NCBI RefSeq assembly: GCF_021532615.1
Contig: NZ_JAKGAQ010000005.1
Location: 62,001-126,000 of the forward strand
Length of the DNA stretch: 64,000 nt
Source of the DNA: Octadecabacter dasysiphoniae
GTDB taxonomy: Bacteria > Pseudomonadota > Alphaproteobacteria > Rhodobacterales > Rhodobacteraceae
Direction: 5' to 3'
The translations under genes and the position numbers were made by a program. The notes beneath the pieces are model-generated. The model was given only the letters and a program-made list of their open reading frames with translations. It ran no database searches and was not told where the DNA came from. Below are positions 27,887 through 36,792 of this stretch, piece by piece (position 1 is the stretch's first letter; each line of letters opens with the position of its first letter).

Positions 27887-28570
27887 ATGTCAGGTGGGTA
27901 CACACCAAAAGGTCGCATTGGCGCGATCGTTCACAACATCGAAGAAAGCGTAATCGCGATTTTGCTGGGGATGATGACCTTGGTGACGTTCATTAACGTC
28001 GTGATGCGCTATGGGTTTAACAGCCAGCTGATCTGGGGGCTTGAGCTGACGCTCGTCCTGTTTGCATGGCTGGTTTTGTTTGGCATTTCGTATGGGTTCA
28101 AGGTGGTCAGCCACCTTGGCGTGGATGCAGTGCTGAATTTCGTGGGCAAACCCGCGCGCAAGCGGATGGGCATCCTCGCCACGCTGATCTGCATCTTTTA
28201 TGCATTGCTGCTGCTGAAAGGTGCGTGGGATTACTGGGCACCATTTGCTGAAATGAACACCACATCGGGGCGCTGGTTCCCGACAGGGTTTGAAAACACC
28301 CGCGGTCAGGGCTGGTACGAGATGGAACAACTGCCGATCCCGTTCGGGCAGGCCTTCCTCGAGAATACGTTCAACATGGGCGAAGAATACGAGAAAATGC
28401 CGCGCGTTGTTCCTTACGCAATCTTACCCTTCGCGATGGCCTTGATGGTCTATCGACTGGTGCAGGTTCTGGTGCGCATTCTGCGCGGAGAAATCGATAC
28501 GATTATCGTCAGCCACGAAGCCGAAGATGATGTCAAAGAGGCAGGCGAAACCCTGTCCAAGGAGCCCTAA
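27887..28570 (+). CDS. dctQ: TRAP transporter small permease DctQ
   Basis: This 227-residue membrane protein has the four-helix DctQ layout. It carries a soluble insert between the third and fourth segments (about 110-170, rich in Trp, Glu and Phe) that lengthens it beyond the usual 160-180 residues. AGGGGG precedes the ATG. It sits between dctP and dctM with a 3-bp gap to dctM, so subunit expression is linked. Confidence 0.92.
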   Translation: MSGGYTPKGRIGAIVHNIEESVIAILLGMMTLVTFINVVMRYGFNSQLIWGLELTLVLFAWLVLFGISYGFKVVSHLGVDAVLNFVGKPARKRMGILATLICIFYALLLLKGAWDYWAPFAEMNTTSGRWFPTGFENTRGQGWYEMEQLPIPFGQAFLENTFNMGEEYEKMPRVVPYAILPFAMALMVYRLVQVLVRILRGEIDTIIVSHEAEDDVKEAGETLSKEP

Positions 28571-28573
28571 GTC

Positions 28574-30385
28574 ATGGATGTTGCAATTCTTTTCGGCATG
28601 GTTATCGCCTTGCTGGCCATCGGTGTGCCTATCGCGGTCGCGCTTGGCTTGTCGTCTACATTGTTCTTGTTGGTGCTGTCTGACAGCTCTCTCGCGAGTG
28701 TTGCGCAGTCTCTTTATCAGGCGATGTATGGGCACTACACGCTGCTGGCGATCCCGTTCTTCATTCTGGCGTCATCGTTCATGTCCACGGGCGGCGTTGC
28801 ACGCCGGATCATTGATTTCGCAATCGCAGTGATCGGCCATGTGCGTGGTGGTCTGGCCATCGCGGGTGTTTTGGCCTGTATGTTATTTGCGGCCCTTTCG
28901 GGATCATCCCCCGCGACGGTTGTGGCCGTTGGATCTATCGTGATCGCGGGCATGGTGAAATCCGGCTACACCAAAGATTTCGCCGCCGGCGTGATCTGTA
29001 ATGCGGGCACCTTGGGCATCCTGATCCCGCCATCTATCGTGATGGTTGTTTATGCGTCAGCCACTGACGTGTCCGTGGGGCGGATGTTCCTTGCGGGTGT
29101 TATTCCGGGCCTTCTGGCGGGTGTGATGTTGATGATTACGATCTACGTGATCGCGCGCATCAAGAACCTGCCAAAGGGCGAATGGCTGGGCTGGGAGCAG
29201 ATTTTCTCTTCCATCCTCGATGCATCATGGGGTTTGTTCCTGATGGTCGTGATCCTTGGTGGCATCTACGGCGGTGTGTTCACCCCCACAGAAGCAGCAG
29301 CCATTGCATCAATCTATGCGTTTATCGTGTCGATCTTTATTTACCGCGACATGGGACCGCTGAAAGGGCGCAGCTGGCTGCCTGAGGCCGAGGCTGATCT
29401 GGGCCTGCTGGGACTTCGCGTCTGGGGGTTTACGCTGGTCACATTCATCTTGTACGCCATCGGCTGTTTCATGTTGGGGCAACCTATGTGGATCGCATTC
29501 GCGGCGGCCGGAGTTTTCTTTGTCGTGGCCTTCTTGCTGGCCTTGATGATGTCAAAGGCGGTGCCGGACGGATGGGGCATGAAACTTGCTGCCGGGGCGG
29601 TCCTGATCTTTGGTGTCTTGCCTGCGGCTTATGCGATCCGCGGGGTCATCGCATCCGATGTCGGGGCGCTGTTTGCGATCATTCAGGTGATCGGCGCTGT
29701 GTTTATCCTGTTGCTGCCGCCTGCGGTGTTTACCTTTTCGCTAGTGCGCGGGGCGCAACGCCTTGCCCTGTCGGGCGGTGGTTTCGGCGAATCCCTGATG
29801 GTGGGGGGCAAAAACCTGATCCGCGCCAACGTGGAAAACGTGATCTTTGCGATCCCGGCGTTCTTTCACCGCGACACAAAGGCCACCCTGCTAGAGGCGG
29901 GCAAGCTGACGATCATGTTGATGTTCATCATCGCCAATGCCTTAATCCTGAAGCATGTCCTGACAGACGAGCAAATCCCGCAGCATATCACCGAAGTGAT
30001 GCTTGCTGCTGGTCTGGGGCCAATCACATTCCTGATTATCGTCAACATCATCTTGTTAATTGGTGGTCAGTTTATGGAACCGTCCGGCCTGATCGTCATC
30101 GTCGCGCCCTTGGTGTTCCCGATCGCAATTCAGCTGGGCATTGATCCGATTCACCTTGGCATCATCATGGTGGTGAACATGGAAATCGGGATGATCACGC
30201 CGCCTGTCGGGCTCAACCTGTTTGTGACATCGGGCGTGGCGAACATGTCGATGATGCGGGTCGTTAAGGCGGCGCTGCCATTCCTTGCGGTGTTGTTCGT
30301 ATTCTTGATCATGGTGACCTATATCCCATGGCTGTCCACAGCGTTGCCAACGGCCTACATGGGGCCTGAGATCATAACGAATTAA
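28574..30385 (+). CDS. dctM: TRAP transporter large permease DctM, extended form
   Basis: DctM forms the sodium-coupled transport path of the TRAP system. The N-terminal half (SGSSPATVVAVGSI, GTLGILIPPSIVMVVYA) and C-terminal half (GQFMEPSGLIVI, MITPPVGLNLFV) are canonical. At 603 residues it is about 170 longer than the usual 430. The extra sequence lies about residues 255-430 and contains several additional hydrophobic segments. A rho-independent terminator follows 20 bp after the stop. The operon is complete. Confidence 0.92.
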   Translation: MDVAILFGMVIALLAIGVPIAVALGLSSTLFLLVLSDSSLASVAQSLYQAMYGHYTLLAIPFFILASSFMSTGGVARRIIDFAIAVIGHVRGGLAIAGVLACMLFAALSGSSPATVVAVGSIVIAGMVKSGYTKDFAAGVICNAGTLGILIPPSIVMVVYASATDVSVGRMFLAGVIPGLLAGVMLMITIYVIARIKNLPKGEWLGWEQIFSSILDASWGLFLMVVILGGIYGGVFTPTEAAAIASIYAFIVSIFIYRDMGPLKGRSWLPEAEADLGLLGLRVWGFTLVTFILYAIGCFMLGQPMWIAFAAAGVFFVVAFLLALMMSKAVPDGWGMKLAAGAVLIFGVLPAAYAIRGVIASDVGALFAIIQVIGAVFILLLPPAVFTFSLVRGAQRLALSGGGFGESLMVGGKNLIRANVENVIFAIPAFFHRDTKATLLEAGKLTIMLMFIIANALILKHVLTDEQIPQHITEVMLAAGLGPITFLIIVNIILLIGGQFMEPSGLIVIVAPLVFPIAIQLGIDPIHLGIIMVVNMEIGMITPPVGLNLFVTSGVANMSMMRVVKAALPFLAVLFVFLIMVTYIPWLSTALPTAYMGPEIITN

Positions 30386-30405
30386 AGGTGATCAAGGCTG
30401 AAATG

Positions 30406-30440
30406 AAAAAGGCGGCCCCTGTCACGGTGGCCGCCTTTTT
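30406..30440 (+). terminator. Rho-independent terminator of dctPQM
   Basis: AAAAAGGCGGCC (30406-30417) pairs perfectly with GGCCGCCTTTTT (30429-30440) around an 11-base loop. A-run and U-run flank a GC stem, so it can also act on the minus strand for tpiA. Confidence 0.9.
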
Positions 30441-30452
30441 CGCAGGTGGATT

Positions 30453-30474
30453 GGATATTTAAGAACCAAAGAAG
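30453..30474. repeat. Intergenic repeat element, copy 1
   Basis: GGATATTTAAGAACCAAAGA and two more bases form a 22-bp unit matching 19 of 22 positions of the element at 52652. It lies between convergent dctM and tpiA, just before the tpiA stop. I recall similar ATATTT-gAACCAaA endings in intergenic repeats of other roseobacters. Confidence 0.6.
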
Positions 30475-30480
30475 CGGCGT

Positions 30481-31212
30481 TTAGGCCTGCTCAAGCGCTG
30501 AGCAGATGGGCGTGAAATCAGCCTTTCTGAGAGACGCGCCACCCACAAGCCCGCCGTTCACGTTCGGCAAAACGAAGATATCGCGTGCGTTGCTGGCTTT
30601 AACAGACCCTCCATATAGCAAAGGCATCGCAGCGCCCGCATCCCCAAAGCGGGCCACAAGGGTTTCGCGAATGAACGCATGCACATCTGCGATTTCCTGA
30701 AGCGTCGGGGTCAGCCCCGTTCCAATGGCCCAGACCGGTTCGTATGCGATTGTAATGTTGGTTTTCATCGCGCCGTCAGGAATGGATTCTGCCATTTGCG
30801 TGCGCAAGACATCCAAAGTTTCCCCTGCGCGGTACTGGGCCTCGGTTTCGCCGATACATAGGATCACCTTCATTTCGGCGTTCCAAGCGGCGTTGGTTTT
30901 GGCTGCAACCATGGCGTTGGTTTCAGCGTGATCCGTGCGGCGTTCAGAATGGCCGACGATCACATGGGTTGCGCCCGCATCCGCCAGCATTTCGGCGGAA
31001 ATATCGCCTGTGTGCGCACCCTTTACGTCGGCATGGCAATCCTGCGCGCCAATCATGACGCTTGTGCCGGTCATACGACCAATGAGCGTGGCAGGCGGAC
31101 AGATCATCAGATCAAACATCGGGTTCAGCCAGTCATTCGCGAAGTCGAAAAACTCTTCAAGATCGGCGCTGGTGCCGTTCATTTTCCAATTGCCGACGAT
31201 CATTTTGTACAT
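30481..31212 (-). CDS. tpiA: Triose-phosphate isomerase
   Basis: TpiA interconverts dihydroxyacetone phosphate and glyceraldehyde 3-phosphate. The catalytic residues are visible in GNWKMNG (Lys), VGHSERR (His) and AYEPVWAIGTG (Glu), plus the phosphate loop in LLYGGSVKASNA. ATG 31212 has GGGGAG upstream and gives 243 residues; an upstream codon at 31248 would add unrelated sequence. It is divergent from the dioxygenase gene by 64 bp. Confidence 0.97.
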   Translation of the reverse strand: MYKMIVGNWKMNGTSADLEEFFDFANDWLNPMFDLMICPPATLIGRMTGTSVMIGAQDCHADVKGAHTGDISAEMLADAGATHVIVGHSERRTDHAETNAMVAAKTNAAWNAEMKVILCIGETEAQYRAGETLDVLRTQMAESIPDGAMKTNITIAYEPVWAIGTGLTPTLQEIADVHAFIRETLVARFGDAGAAMPLLYGGSVKASNARDIFVLPNVNGGLVGGASLRKADFTPICSALEQA

Positions 31213-31276
31213 CTCGATCTCCCCATTATGTTTCATGTGATGTAGCAAGTGGGCGAATGAAGGGAAAGGGCGGCGG

Positions 31277-32173
31277 ATGATCCCAAGAATTGATGCAGAG
31301 GTTTTGTTGGCAGGTGACGCGGACGTCCTCCAACAGGTGCGTGATGCTGCGCGTGATGTCGGGTTCCTGACCCTTCACAACACGCCCATTCCAAAAGCCG
31401 ATATTGCCGAGGTCTTTGCGACCTATGGTGCGTTCTTTGCCCGTCCTGTGTCTGAAAAGGACAGCGTAAACATGGCGCGCACGGGATCGAACCGGGGCTG
31501 GGGCGCTGCAGGAGCCGAGCAGGTCGATCCGGATGCCAACCCCGATTATAAACAAGTGTTTGATTGCGGGTTTGAGGTGCCGGGATCAGATTTGCCCGCC
31601 TATGCCCCCAACCAATGGCCTGATGTTCCGCCAAATTTTCGGGTTGTGATTGAAAATTACTATGCGCGCGCGTTGGCGTTTTCATCTGATCTGTTGGCCG
31701 CAATTGCAGGCGCAATCGGCGAAGACCGAGAATATTTCCGCGCGCATTTTGATGAACCTATGGCGTTGTTGCGCGGGAATTATTATCCCGAACGCCCGGC
31801 TTGGGCTGGCCCGAATGATTTCGGGATTGCGACCCATACGGATTACGGCTGCCTGACGTTACTGGCGATGGATGGAACGCCAGGCCTAGAAGTGCGCAAA
31901 AGGGGCGGTGGGTGGATTCCCGTGTCCGCACCGGTTGGCGAATTTGTAATTAACTTCGGTGAGATGCTTGAGATGTGGACGCAAGGCCGCGTCGTTGCCA
32001 CGCCGCACCGTGTTGTTGGTGGCGACGCCGAAAGAATGTCTATCCCGTTGTTCTACAATCCAAATGCTGACACCAACGTTGCGCCTGTCGGGTCAGATGA
32101 GGTGATCCGCGCGGCGGATCATTTGCAAAAACGTTTTGATGAAACCTATGTGCACCTTAAGGCCAAATCCTGA
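31277..32173 (+). CDS. 2-oxoglutarate/Fe(II) dioxygenase, isopenicillin-N-synthase-like
   Basis: This 298-residue enzyme has the double-stranded beta-helix of the isopenicillin N synthase superfamily. The iron ligands are His187 and Asp189 (ATHTDYG) and His244 (TPHRV). Arg253 and Ser255 form the RxS co-substrate motif. The N-terminal part (RDVGFLTLHNTPI) is the DIOX_N domain. Such enzymes hydroxylate or oxidise small molecules; the substrate cannot be inferred. Its stop is 3 bp from the convergent TfoX-like gene. Confidence 0.9.
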   Translation: MIPRIDAEVLLAGDADVLQQVRDAARDVGFLTLHNTPIPKADIAEVFATYGAFFARPVSEKDSVNMARTGSNRGWGAAGAEQVDPDANPDYKQVFDCGFEVPGSDLPAYAPNQWPDVPPNFRVVIENYYARALAFSSDLLAAIAGAIGEDREYFRAHFDEPMALLRGNYYPERPAWAGPNDFGIATHTDYGCLTLLAMDGTPGLEVRKRGGGWIPVSAPVGEFVINFGEMLEMWTQGRVVATPHRVVGGDAERMSIPLFYNPNADTNVAPVGSDEVIRAADHLQKRFDETYVHLKAKS

Positions 32174-32176
32174 CAC

Positions 32177-32503
32177 CTAAAGATGGGCGAGGGCACGACG
32201 CGCGAGGGCGCAGGCCTCATCGGGGTCATCAAGCGCGCTGTCGGGCAGTTTCCAGTAGGGCATGGAGGTTGGTTTGTCTTTGCCGTCGCGCTGGTACGTC
32301 CAGCGCGTCAGGCCTAAGTCATTGAGTTCGTTTTGAAAGTCACCAGCACCCTTGATCATCACACCGAAGTCGGAGTGTACAATCGCAAAAATAGTGCCTT
32401 CAGAATACAGGCATAGACCGCCCATCATCTTGCGGGTTGTCAGCGGACCCACACCCGAGAAGAGTTCTTTAGCGAATTCAATCTCTTCTGCGGTGATGCT
32501 CAT
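32177..32503 (-). CDS. TfoX/Sxy N-terminal domain protein
   Basis: This 108-residue protein matches the TfoX N-terminal domain, with VGPLTTRKMMGGLCLYSEGTIFAIV as the characteristic block. In gammaproteobacteria Sxy/TfoX acts in competence control with CRP. Stand-alone N-terminal-domain proteins in alphaproteobacteria have no proven function. It follows the Fe-S carrier gene by 9 bp, so it may be cotranscribed with the two assembly genes. Confidence 0.85.
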   Translation of the reverse strand: MSITAEEIEFAKELFSGVGPLTTRKMMGGLCLYSEGTIFAIVHSDFGVMIKGAGDFQNELNDLGLTRWTYQRDGKDKPTSMPYWKLPDSALDDPDEACALARRALAHL

Positions 32504-32512
32504 GTGAATGCC

Positions 32513-32878
32513 TTAGGCGTTGGGGACGAGGCTTTCGTCGAATTTAATTGACTCGCCGCAACCGCAAGCGTCGGTAACGTTCGGGTTCCGAAACTTGAAG
32601 CCGGATTCTAACAGGCTGGTTTCATAGTCAATTTCAGTTCCGAACAGGAACATTTGCGCCATCGGGGCGATCATCACCCGCGCGCCGTCCTGTTCGACAA
32701 CTTCATCCATCGGATCGACGTCGGCCACGTATTCCATGGTGTATTCCATGCCCGCACAGCCACCTTTTTTCACGCCAATGCGCAGGCCTTGTGTGTCGTC
32801 CTTGGCCATCAACTTGGCGATCTGTGTGGCGGCCTTGTCCGTAATTGAAACGGCTTGTTTTCCTGGAATTCCAAACAT
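32513..32878 (-). CDS. HesB/IscA-type iron-sulfur assembly protein (SufA/ErpA-like)
   Basis: This 121-residue A-type carrier has the three conserved cysteines: Cys41 in GGCAGMEY and Cys105/Cys107 in DACGCGES. These bind a 2Fe-2S or 4Fe-4S cluster for transfer to apoproteins. A short N-terminal extension (MFGIPGKQAV) is typical of alphaproteobacterial SufA. It is 27 bp downstream of the DUF59/SufT-like gene, a layout seen at the end of suf operons. Confidence 0.92.
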   Translation of the reverse strand: MFGIPGKQAVSITDKAATQIAKLMAKDDTQGLRIGVKKGGCAGMEYTMEYVADVDPMDEVVEQDGARVMIAPMAQMFLFGTEIDYETSLLESGFKFRNPNVTDACGCGESIKFDESLVPNA

Positions 32879-32905
32879 TTAGCGGACCTCCTCAATGGAT
32901 TAAGA

Positions 32906-33268
32906 TTACATGAACCCGAGTTCGAGGCGGGCTTCGTCAGACATCATGTCCATGCCCCATTGGGGTTCCCAGACGAGTTCGACATCGACGGATTTGATCC
33001 CGGCGAGGGGTTCAATGGCTTCTGCAACCCAACCCGGCATTTCACCCGCAACAGGACAACCCGGCGCGGTGAGGGACATCAGAACCTTCACTTCGTTTTC
33101 GTCATTGATGTCTACGGTGTAGATCAGCCCAAGATCCTGAATGTTAACGGGAATTTCGGGATCATAGACAGTGCGGCAGGCCTCAATGACGTTGTCATAA
33201 AGGGGGTGATCCGTTGTGGACGGCTGGATCAGCGGTGTGCCTTCCATCGGGGTCGCGGTGTCGGTCAT
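32906..33268 (-). CDS. DUF59/SufT-like Fe-S assembly protein
   Basis: This 120-residue MIP18-family protein carries VYDPEIPVNIQDLGLIY (about 34-50) and LTAPGCPVAGEMP with the conserved Cys71. It corresponds to SufT, which helps Fe-S cluster maturation. ATG 33268 begins MTDTATPMEG; an upstream start at 33343 adds sequence without family similarity. It is followed by the A-type carrier. The rest of the suf operon is not in the window upstream, so this looks like a detached suf tail. Confidence 0.9.
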   Translation of the reverse strand: MTDTATPMEGTPLIQPSTTDHPLYDNVIEACRTVYDPEIPVNIQDLGLIYTVDINDENEVKVLMSLTAPGCPVAGEMPGWVAEAIEPLAGIKSVDVELVWEPQWGMDMMSDEARLELGFM

Positions 33269-33396
33269 TGTTCTTGTCCTGTAATTCCTGACCAAACATA
33301 TAGGGATTAGGTCCGTGCGCGTAAAGGGATCGACCTGCGGCAAAGCAGTCGGTCCCCCATAAAATTTCCAACGACCCGTCAGAATTAGCGCAAAAG

Positions 33397-34800
33397 TCAG
33401 GTGGCTTTTTTGCGCTTCGACTTGAGGGGTGCGGGGCGAACCTGTTGTTCGATATGATCATAGAGCTGCCCCGCGAGGTTCTTTTTGCTCGCGTTTTCAA
33501 TGCCTTCAAACCCGGGCGAGGAGTTCACTTCGAGGATTTTTGGCCCGTCGTTTGAGCGCAATAGATCCACGCCCGCAAGCGCGAGGTTAAACGCTTTGGC
33601 GGATTTCACGGCTGTGCGGCGTTCTTCCGCGGTCAGTTTGACGGCCTCGGCCGTGCCGCCACGGTGAAGGTTCGATCTGAAATCATCGCCCGCCGATGTG
33701 CGTTTCATTGAGGCGACCACTTTGCCAGCGACCACGAAACAGCGGATGTCCACGCCGCTGGCTTCTTTGACGAAATCCTGCACCAGAAAGTTCGCTTTGA
33801 GCCCGCGAAACGCGTCAATCACGGATTCAGCGGCCTTTTTGGTTTCGGCCAACACGACGCCTTTGCCTTGTGTGGATTCCAACAGCTTGACGATCAATGG
33901 CGCGGTGCCGACAAGGCCGATCAGGTTTCCTGTGTCTTTTGGTGACGCGGCAAACGCGGTGGTCGGCATACCAATTTTGTGACCTGCCAGCACTTGGTGT
34001 GCGTGCAACTTGTCACGGCTGGCTGTGATGCCATCGCTGCCGTTCACGCAGTAGGTGCCCAGTGTTTCAAATTGGCGCAACACCGCTGTGCCGTAAGACG
34101 TAATGGAGGCGCCGATGCGAGGAATCACCACATCGTAGCGGGGCAGGCGTTTGCCATCATAATGGATCTCGGGGGCCAGCGCGTTGATGGCCATGTAGCA
34201 GCGGGTGGTGTCGATGACCTCAACAGTGTGGCCGCGTTCTTCGCCTTCAAGCACAAGGCGTTTGGTGGAATAGCTGTTGGGTTCGCGCGACAGCACGGCG
34301 ACACGCAGGGCGCGGTTTGGGGTGACGGATTTAATGCGCTTGGCCGAATACACATCATAGCTTCGCACGGGGCGCAGGAATTTGTCTGTCGGCTGCACAA
34401 TCACGTCTTCGCGCAGGCCTTGGCGGCCCAATAGCATGCGCGATGCCATGCCGCCACGGTCCGTCAGGGTGACTTCGATCGGCCACTGGTGCCCGTCACC
34501 TGCATCCAGCATGGTTTCGATGACATAGCGCATTTCAGTTTCGCCGTTTGAAGACGTGACCTCACGGCGATCAACCACAGTTGCAGAACACGGAATCACC
34601 AGATCATCGCGGCCTGGGATCGGATGGATCGCAAAGCGCACTTTGGGTTTTGTCGCTGGCCCGAAGGTTTCGATATCAAACGCATGCAGCGCAGACGTGC
34701 GTGCGCCTGTGTCAACTTTGGCACGGATCGTGGGCAGGCCAAGGTCGGGCAAGCCGAGCCATTCTTCCCAGCCCATTGCGATATTGGTGTCGTTGGTCAT
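33397..34800 (-). CDS. RimB-RimK fusion: aspartic-protease-like domain plus glutamate ligase
   Basis: This 467-residue protein has two domains. Residues about 10-150 form a retropepsin-like domain of the ATP-dependent zinc protease/RimB family, with Asp30 in KVDTGARTSALH. Residues about 165-450 form a RimK-type ATP-grasp ligase, with DKLHAHQVLA, LLESTQGKGVVL and metal-binding GPKILEVNSSPGFEG. RimK adds glutamates to ribosomal protein S6 and RimB trims them; here both sit in one chain. The C terminus is very basic (KSKRKKAT). It is divergent from tgt by 63 bp. Substrate not proven. Confidence 0.87.
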   Translation of the reverse strand: MTNDTNIAMGWEEWLGLPDLGLPTIRAKVDTGARTSALHAFDIETFGPATKPKVRFAIHPIPGRDDLVIPCSATVVDRREVTSSNGETEMRYVIETMLDAGDGHQWPIEVTLTDRGGMASRMLLGRQGLREDVIVQPTDKFLRPVRSYDVYSAKRIKSVTPNRALRVAVLSREPNSYSTKRLVLEGEERGHTVEVIDTTRCYMAINALAPEIHYDGKRLPRYDVVIPRIGASITSYGTAVLRQFETLGTYCVNGSDGITASRDKLHAHQVLAGHKIGMPTTAFAASPKDTGNLIGLVGTAPLIVKLLESTQGKGVVLAETKKAAESVIDAFRGLKANFLVQDFVKEASGVDIRCFVVAGKVVASMKRTSAGDDFRSNLHRGGTAEAVKLTAEERRTAVKSAKAFNLALAGVDLLRSNDGPKILEVNSSPGFEGIENASKKNLAGQLYDHIEQQVRPAPLKSKRKKAT

Positions 34801-34854
34801 TCAGCCGCCCCTTTTCATTTCACCCATCATGGGCTTAGAAGCGTGGAAACGTAA

Positions 34855-36554
<1,700 letters not shown>

Positions 36555-36690
36555 GGCGAAATCGCATGATTTGGCGTCTAAAAACGCCGAATTGACACGA
36601 TTTTTCGTTTTATCCCCAAATTTGACAGATTGCTGCCTTGCGGGTGCTGCGTGTGACAGGCACCATGCCAACAACTGAGGTGGTTATTGG

Positions 36691-36716
36691 TTGAAACGGG
36701 GCGAAAGACCCCCACA
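36691..36716 (+). promoter_or_regulatory. Sigma-32 (RpoH)-type promoter of lon
   Basis: TTGAAA (36691-36696) is separated by 13 bp from CCCCAC (36710-36715). The E. coli heat-shock consensus is CTTGAAA, 13-14 bp, CCCCAT. The element lies about 75 bp upstream of the lon ATG, where a promoter is expected. lon is a classic RpoH target. Confidence 0.65.
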
Positions 36717-36792
36717 TTACTAAGCCATGACCGGAAAATGTTTGGTTGCCTCAAAGAGGGACCGGCATTTTTGCCAATAAAGGAAAAAGAGC

